This document shows positions 59,227 to 64,000 of a DNA stretch of 64,000 bases, piece after piece. Under the pieces are notes generated by a model, which saw nothing but the letters and a program-made list of their open reading frames with translations, ran no database searches and was not told where the DNA came from. A program made the position numbers and the translations under genes. The stretch covers positions 1,612,001 to 1,676,000 of the forward strand of contig NZ_CP126739.1 in the NCBI RefSeq assembly GCF_030246885.1, in the 5' to 3' direction. Each line of letters begins with the position of its first letter. The first letter of the stretch is position 1. The DNA comes from Microbacterium sp. zg-B185 (lineage in GTDB: Bacteria > Actinomycetota > Actinomycetes > Actinomycetales > Microbacteriaceae).

Positions 59227-62200
59227 CAGTAGGTCACCTCCTGGGAACGACGGCGGATGGTGGCGACCATGTCGCGCTGGTTGCCGGTGGGGCCGAGATA
59301 GTTGAACGCGTAGGAGAGCTGCCCGTAGCCGCCGATCAGATGGGTGGGTTTGACCAGGAGTCGGGTGGGGGAGTTGTGGATGCCTCCGCGCCGCCCGGTC
59401 GCCTCGGATTTCGGGACGTCGATCGTGCGTTCCTGGGCGTGGTGGACGTAGACCACGCCCTCCGGCATCCGATGCGAGACGATCGCGCGGCCGACGAAGA
59501 CGCCGTTCGAGTTGACGCACTCGACCCAGTCGTTGTCGCTGACCCCGATGGCACCGGCATCCGCGGGCGCCATCCACACCGTGGGGCCGCCGCGGGAGAG
59601 CGAGAGCATGAGGAGGTTGTCCTGGTATTCGGAGTGGATCGACCACTTGTTGTGCGGGGTGAGGTACCGCACCACCACCTGCTGGCGGCCGTCGGGACCG
59701 AGCTTGGCTTCGCCGAAGAGCCGGTGCATGTCCAACGGGGGCCGGTAGATGGGCAGCGCCTCGCCCAGGTCGCGCATCCAGTCGTGATCGAGGTAGAAGT
59801 GCATGCGGCCGGTCAGGGTGTGGAAGGGCTTCAGCCGTTCGATGTTGATGGTGAACGGGGCGTACCGGCGCCCGCCGGTCTCGGACCCGGACCATTCCGG
59901 CGACGTGACCACCGGTACGGGTGCCGCCTGCGTCATGGCGAAGGTGATGTGCTTCTCCGCCGACCCTTCGGCGAGGTCGACGAGCGGCCTTCCGACCCGC
60001 TTCTCCAACGTCGCGAACCCCTGCACTGCCAGGTTTCCGTTGGTCGTGCCGGAGAAGGCGAGGATCGCCTCGGCCATCTTCGCGTCGGTGTCGATCGCCG
60101 GTCGACCGTCCCCTGCGCCGCCCAGCTTCACCCCGTTGCCGTTCGCCAGGCGCGCCACCTCCGCGGTCACGTCGTACGTGACGTTCTTCGTGGCGAAGCC
60201 GAGCCGGTCGGCGAGGGGTCCGACGGTGGCGAGCTTGTCGGCGATCGCGGTGTAGTCCCGCTCCACCACGGCCAGCGCGGGCAGGGTCTTGCCCGGTACG
60301 GGGGCGACGTCGCCGCGCGCCCAGTCCCGCACCACGCCGCCGGGCTGGCTGACCTCGCCGGGGGTGTCGTGCTGCATGGGCACCGAGACGATGTCCCTGC
60401 GCACGCCGAGGTGGACGCGCGCCATCTCGGAGAACTGGCGGGCGATGGCCGAGAACATGTCGAAGTCGCTGCGCGATTCCCACGGCGGATCGATGGCGGG
60501 CGTGAAGGCGTGCACGAACGGATGCATGTCCGTGGAGGACAGATCGTGCTTCTCGTACCAGGTCGCCGCAGGGAAGACCACGTCCGAGAGCAGGGTGGTG
60601 GAGGTCATCCGAAAGTCCGCGGACACCAGCAGATCGAGCTTGCCCTGCGGAATCTCATCGCGCCACGCGATCTCCGTCGGCCGAGCGGATCCCTCGTCCG
60701 AGGCCATCAGGTTGCTCTGGGTTCCCAGCAGATGCGTGAGGAAGTACTCGTTGCCCTTGGCTGAGGAGCCCATCAGGTTGGAACGCCACAGCATCAGCAG
60801 TCGCGGCCACGACCGCGGCGCGTCGATGTCCGAGATGGCCGTCTGCAGTGTTCCGTCGACGAGGCGGGATGTGACGTAGGAGGTTTCGTCCTTCGCCTCC
60901 CCGGCCTGCACCGCCGCCGCCGCGTCATCGGCAAGGTCCAGCGGGTTCGCGTCCCACTGCGGATAGAACGGCATCCACCCCAGCCGTGCCGCCTGCGCGA
61001 TGGTGTCCGCGGTGTGCATGCCGGTGAGGTTCCCCTCCGCCAGCGGCGAGGCCAGTGCGTCGGCGCTGTACCCGTCGAAACGCCATTGATCGGTGTGCAT
61101 GTACCAGTAGGCGGTGCCGATCATGGTCCGCGGCGGACGTGCCCAATCCAGCGCGTTCGCCAGGGAGAGCCATCCGGTGATGGGGCGGCACTTCTCCTGC
61201 CCCACATAGTGCGCCCATCCGCCGCCGTTGCGGCCCATCGCCCCAGTGAGGATCAGCAGCGCCAGGATCGCCCGGTAGGTGGCATCCCCGTGGAACCATT
61301 GGCAGATCCCGGCGCCCATGATGATCATCGAGCGGCCGTGCGAATCGATCGAATTCGTGGCCAGTTCGCGGGCGATGCGCGTGCATGCCTCGGCCGGCAC
61401 GCCGGTGATGTCCTCCTGCCAGGCCGGGGTGTACGGGGTGGCGGCGTCCTCGTAGCCGGTGGGCCATTCGCCGGGCAGCCCGTCCCGGTGCACGCCGTAC
61501 TGGGCGAGCATCAAGTCCAGCACGGTGGTCACCAGGATGCCGTTCACCCGCGTCGCCGGGACCCCGCGGCGCAGCACCGCTCCGGAGCCGTCCGGCGCGT
61601 CGAACCGGGGGAAGAGCACTTCGACCGCCTCCTCCGCCCCTGGCAGGTCGCGCACCGACATCGCCGGATCGACGCCCTCGAGATCCAGGTTCCAGCGCCC
61701 GACGCCGGATTCGGCGTGCCGGAAGCCGAGGGAGCCGTTCGGCACCCGTGCCGCACCGGACGCGGCATCCAGCACGACGGTCTTCCACGCGTCCTCGGGG
61801 TCGGTGCGGCCGAGATCCGCGGCGGTGAGGAACTTGCCGGGCACGAGTGAACCGTCCGCGTGCGGGACCAGGGTGATCAGGTGCGGCAGGTCTGTGTACG
61901 TGCGGGCGAAATCGGCGAAGAAGGGTGCGCGCCGTCGCACGTAGTGCTCCGTCAGGATGACGTGACCCATCGCCATCGCCAGCGCGGCATCGGTGCCGGC
62001 CTGGCAGGGCAGCCATTCATCGGCGAACTTGGTGTTGTCGGCGTAGTCCGGGGACACCGTCACGACCTTCGTTCCGCGATAGCGGACCTCGGCCATCCAG
62101 TGCGCGTCCGGGGTGCGGGTCACCGGAACGTTCGAACCCCACATCATCAGGTAGGTGGCATCCCACCAGTCCCCGGATTCGGGCACGTCGGTCTGGTCGC

Positions 62201-62927
62201 CGAACACCTGGGGGCTCGCGACCGGAAGGTCGGCGTACCAGTCGTAGAAGGACGTCATCACGCCGCCGAGCAACTGGGTGAACCGCGTGCCGATGCAGTG
62301 CGACACCATCGACATCCCGGGGATGGGCGAGAAGCCGGCGACCCGGTCGGGTCCGTACTCCTTGATCGTGTGCACGTAGCCGGCGGCGACGAGCTCGACG
62401 GCCTCCGCCCACGTCGCTCGCACCAGTCCCCCCTTGCCGCGAGCCTGCTGATAGCGGCGGCGGATGTCCGGATCGGTGGTGATCCGCCCGAAAGCCAGGA
62501 CGGGGTCGCCGGTCTCCGCCTTCGCCTTGCGGTACTCCTCCAGGAGCACGCCGCGGACGTAGGGGTAGCGCACCCGGGTGGGGGAGTAGGTGTACCACGA
62601 GAACGCGGCGCCGCGCGGGCAGCCGCGGGGCTCGTACTCGGGTCGGTCCGGTCCCACACTGGGATAGTCGGTCTGCTGCGCCTCCCACGTGATGATGCCG
62701 TCCTTGACGTACACCTTCCACGAGCAGGATCCGGTGCAGTTGACGCCGTGCGTGGAGCGGACGACCTTGTCGTGGCTCCACCGATCGCGGTAGAAGGAAT
62801 CGCCCTCACGGCCGCCCTGCAGGAACTCCGCCCGATGATCGGAGGTCTGCTCCCGTCTGGTGAAGAACCGTGCGACGCTCAGTAGCGCATCGGAAGCCGG
62901 ACCGTCAACACCGATCGCGGGCGTCAT
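59226..62927 (-). CDS. narG: Respiratory nitrate reductase, alpha (catalytic) subunit
   Basis: 1233 residues, membrane-bound Mo-bisMGD enzyme reducing nitrate to nitrite. The FS0 cluster motif is STHGVNCTGSCSW with the fourth ligand in EPRGCPRG (His-x3-Cys-x3-Cys-x34-Cys pattern). WGSNVPVTRTPDAHW and the Mo-cofactor loops follow. No Tat signal is needed in the cytosol-facing type; the N-terminus shows only a vestige (SVARFFTRR). ATG six bases after a -10 hexamer, so leaderless. First gene of narGHJI-narK, all overlapping. Confidence 0.97.
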   Translation of the reverse strand: MTPAIGVDGPASDALLSVARFFTRREQTSDHRAEFLQGGREGDSFYRDRWSHDKVVRSTHGVNCTGSCSWKVYVKDGIITWEAQQTDYPSVGPDRPEYEPRGCPRGAAFSWYTYSPTRVRYPYVRGVLLEEYRKAKAETGDPVLAFGRITTDPDIRRRYQQARGKGGLVRATWAEAVELVAAGYVHTIKEYGPDRVAGFSPIPGMSMVSHCIGTRFTQLLGGVMTSFYDWYADLPVASPQVFGDQTDVPESGDWWDATYLMMWGSNVPVTRTPDAHWMAEVRYRGTKVVTVSPDYADNTKFADEWLPCQAGTDAALAMAMGHVILTEHYVRRRAPFFADFARTYTDLPHLITLVPHADGSLVPGKFLTAADLGRTDPEDAWKTVVLDAASGAARVPNGSLGFRHAESGVGRWNLDLEGVDPAMSVRDLPGAEEAVEVLFPRFDAPDGSGAVLRRGVPATRVNGILVTTVLDLMLAQYGVHRDGLPGEWPTGYEDAATPYTPAWQEDITGVPAEACTRIARELATNSIDSHGRSMIIMGAGICQWFHGDATYRAILALLILTGAMGRNGGGWAHYVGQEKCRPITGWLSLANALDWARPPRTMIGTAYWYMHTDQWRFDGYSADALASPLAEGNLTGMHTADTIAQAARLGWMPFYPQWDANPLDLADDAAAAVQAGEAKDETSYVTSRLVDGTLQTAISDIDAPRSWPRLLMLWRSNLMGSSAKGNEYFLTHLLGTQSNLMASDEGSARPTEIAWRDEIPQGKLDLLVSADFRMTSTTLLSDVVFPAATWYEKHDLSSTDMHPFVHAFTPAIDPPWESRSDFDMFSAIARQFSEMARVHLGVRRDIVSVPMQHDTPGEVSQPGGVVRDWARGDVAPVPGKTLPALAVVERDYTAIADKLATVGPLADRLGFATKNVTYDVTAEVARLANGNGVKLGGAGDGRPAIDTDAKMAEAILAFSGTTNGNLAVQGFATLEKRVGRPLVDLAEGSAEKHITFAMTQAAPVPVVTSPEWSGSETGGRRYAPFTINIERLKPFHTLTGRMHFYLDHDWMRDLGEALPIYRPPLDMHRLFGEAKLGPDGRQQVVVRYLTPHNKWSIHSEYQDNLLMLSLSRGGPTVWMAPADAGAIGVSDNDWVECVNSNGVFVGRAIVSHRMPEGVVYVHHAQERTIDVPKSEATGRRGGIHNSPTRLLVKPTHLIGGYGQLSYAFNYLGPTGNQRDMVATIRRRSQEVTY

Positions 62928-62933
62928 GCCCGA

Positions 62934-62939
62934 AAGCTA
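62934..62939 (-). promoter_or_regulatory. -10 hexamer of the nar operon
   Basis: TAGCTT on the minus strand ends six bases before the narG ATG; no ribosome site is present between them. Confidence 0.6.
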
Positions 62940-63008
62940 CTCGGGCCGGGTGACCCCTGCTAAGGGCTTAGGTCCCGCATCGCAATCGCGGAGATCAAGC
63001 ATCGGCTG

Positions 63009-63042
63009 TTGCTAATTGAGCATGATGATTGTAATGTAATCG
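63009..63042 (+). promoter_or_regulatory. Promoter of the BKACE gene with overlapping inverted repeat
   Basis: -35 TTGCTA (63009-63014), 17-base spacer, -10 TAATGT (63032-63037). GATTGTAATGTAATC (63027-63041) is partly palindromic and covers the -10, fitting a regulator site. The AT-rich patch stands out in a GC-rich region. Confidence 0.6.
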
Positions 63043-63090
63043 CAGTCGACAGCAGGGACTGTCCGGTCCCGACTCAACGAGGAGACGGTT

Positions 63091-63156
63091 GTGACAGCAC
63101 CATCCCTCCTCCCCACGAGGTCCTGCTTCAGGGATGACCGGATCCTCTTCCCCTGA
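63091..63156 (+). CDS. Possible upstream ORF (21 codons) before the BKACE gene
   Basis: GTG preceded by GAGGAG at ideal spacing opens a 21-codon frame starting VTAPSLLPTRSC and ending in TGA 85 bases before the next gene, within the predicted leader transcript. It may be a regulatory uORF or the leftover start of a lost gene. No run of one amino acid is evident. Confidence 0.4.
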   Translation: MTAPSLLPTRSCFRDDRILFP

Positions 63157-63241
63157 CGCAGGCGAGTGTCCGTAGAACCGCAGTCCCGGCGTCTCGCCCG
63201 CCCGCCCCATACCTCCATCACACGAAAGCATGGGAGATCGC

Positions 63242-64000
63242 ATGTCATCTCGGCCCGTAGTCATCGTCGTCGCTCCGACCGGGGGCATGCAGATGCCGCG
63301 TCCCGGCGTGGAGGTGCCGCTCACCGCTGACGAGATCAGCGCCGAGGCGCGCCGCTGCCGCGACGCGGGCGCGGCACTCGTGCACGTCCACGCGCGCGAC
63401 AAGAACGGCAAGAACACGATCAAGCCGGAGGCGTTCAACCGGATCATCAAGCAGATCCGGGATCAAACCGACATCCTCGTGCAGACCACGAACGGATCCG
63501 GTGTGACGCAGGATCCGAAGACGGGCGAGTGGCGCTGGCCGAACGACGACGATCGCCTCGGGCTTTTGAACCTGGACGAAGCGCCCGACGTCTACGGAAT
63601 CGCCGCGGGATCTGCTGACTTCTGGCACCCCGACGGCGGTTACTTCGACGAGGTCCCCTACATGAACTCGCCGCGCTACCTGAAGGAGACCATCCAAGAG
63701 GTCTACGGCAAGGGATCGACGCTCGAGTACGAGGTGACCGGTCTGCACGTCATGGACCGGTTGGCCCTCTACGCGGAGCAGGGGTTCCTGGACCGGAATG
63801 CGTCGAACCTGTGGTTCACGTTCGGCGGCGGGCTGTGCTTCAGCCCGGCAGATCCGGAGAGGCTCGTCCACGCTCAGTCGTACATGAAGCGGCTCTTCCC
63901 GAATGCGAAGTGGGGCGTGCTCGGTGCGGGGCTGCACCAGTACACCTGGCCGGCACTCGCTCTCGCTCTGGACTGCGACGTCATCCGCGTCGGGATGGAG
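63242..64000 (+). CDS. BKACE family (DUF849) beta-keto acid cleavage enzyme, partial
   Basis: The first 253 residues are visible; the gene runs off the right edge. TIM-barrel start VVIVVAPTGGMQMPR, zinc-binding His 48 and His 50 in LVHVHARD, the TNGSG loop and the GGG and GAGLHQY blocks are those of the 3-keto-5-aminohexanoate-cleavage/BKACE family, which condense a beta-keto acid with acetyl-CoA. The substrate varies widely within the family and cannot be told here. GGGAG precedes the ATG. Divergent from narG. Confidence 0.88.
   Translation, partial: MSSRPVVIVVAPTGGMQMPRPGVEVPLTADEISAEARRCRDAGAALVHVHARDKNGKNTIKPEAFNRIIKQIRDQTDILVQTTNGSGVTQDPKTGEWRWPNDDDRLGLLNLDEAPDVYGIAAGSADFWHPDGGYFDEVPYMNSPRYLKETIQEVYGKGSTLEYEVTGLHVMDRLALYAEQGFLDRNASNLWFTFGGGLCFSPADPERLVHAQSYMKRLFPNAKWGVLGAGLHQYTWPALALALDCDVIRVGME

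Noticed and set aside
59227..60483. Long N-terminal extension of the narH frame into narG
   Set aside because: The conserved NarH start with its first Fe-S motif begins right after the narG stop; the extension is a shadow of narG.

Overview
The window is a GC-rich stretch of an actinobacterial chromosome. The 16S rRNA sequence, the gene order around it and the protein families point to the family Microbacteriaceae, most probably Microbacterium or a close relative. Signs are the actinobacterial type-2 leuA, DUF3145, a freestanding 3'-5' exonuclease/DNA polymerase, polyphosphate glucokinase, the aceE-regulator-fab cluster and the glnA2-glnE pair. Many genes start 6-7 bases after a TAnnnT-type -10 hexamer, so leaderless mRNAs appear to be common here.

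Layout. 1-7 kb: start of a lipoprotein gene, leuA behind a leucine leader peptide, a TRIC-type channel, recO-uppS, and two tandem PIG-L deacetylases on long Pro/Ser/Thr stalks. 7-15.5 kb: a DsbA-like oxidoreductase, a glutathione-peroxidase-type thiol peroxidase, the dusB-dgt-dnaG run, an orphan ABC ATPase, tRNA-Asn, def, a DMT-family membrane protein and a CAT-anticodon tRNA. 15.7-24.8 kb: a complete 16S-23S-5S operon with two tandem promoters. It is flanked upstream by a secreted DUF1524/HNH-excalibur protein and downstream by a DUF262-DUF1524 (GmrSD-like) defence candidate. 24.9-34.3 kb: a probable 2-oxoglutarate/Fe(II) oxygenase, DUF3145, then (reading leftward) aceE, a PucR-type FasR regulator, fabD, fabH, acpP and fabF, which link pyruvate dehydrogenase to fatty-acid synthesis.

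34.4-44.7 kb, beginning at tRNA-Val, looks like an accessory region. It holds a decayed ACC deaminase gene, an ECF sigma/anti-sigma-like pair, a chimeric scar joining the starts of proS and a SRAP-peptidase gene tail to tail, two unknown proteins, a methyltransferase, a two-gene ABC exporter, an acetyltransferase remnant and a lone fatty-acyl-AMP-ligase-like enzyme. 44.7-54.7 kb returns to core genes: a GNAT protein, a zinc-ribbon protein, RNase H and the exo/polymerase in one overlapping run, RNase P RNA, polyphosphate glucokinase, and a small protein followed by glnA2 and glnE.

54.9-63 kb holds a tightly overlapping narGHJI-narK operon for nitrate respiration and nitrate/nitrite transport, read leftward from a leaderless promoter. 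Divergent from it, with a shared upstream region containing a good promoter, an inverted repeat and a possible 21-codon upstream ORF, is the start of a BKACE (DUF849) beta-keto acid cleavage enzyme gene that runs off the right edge.

No CRISPR array, intact insertion sequence, integrase or prophage was seen.
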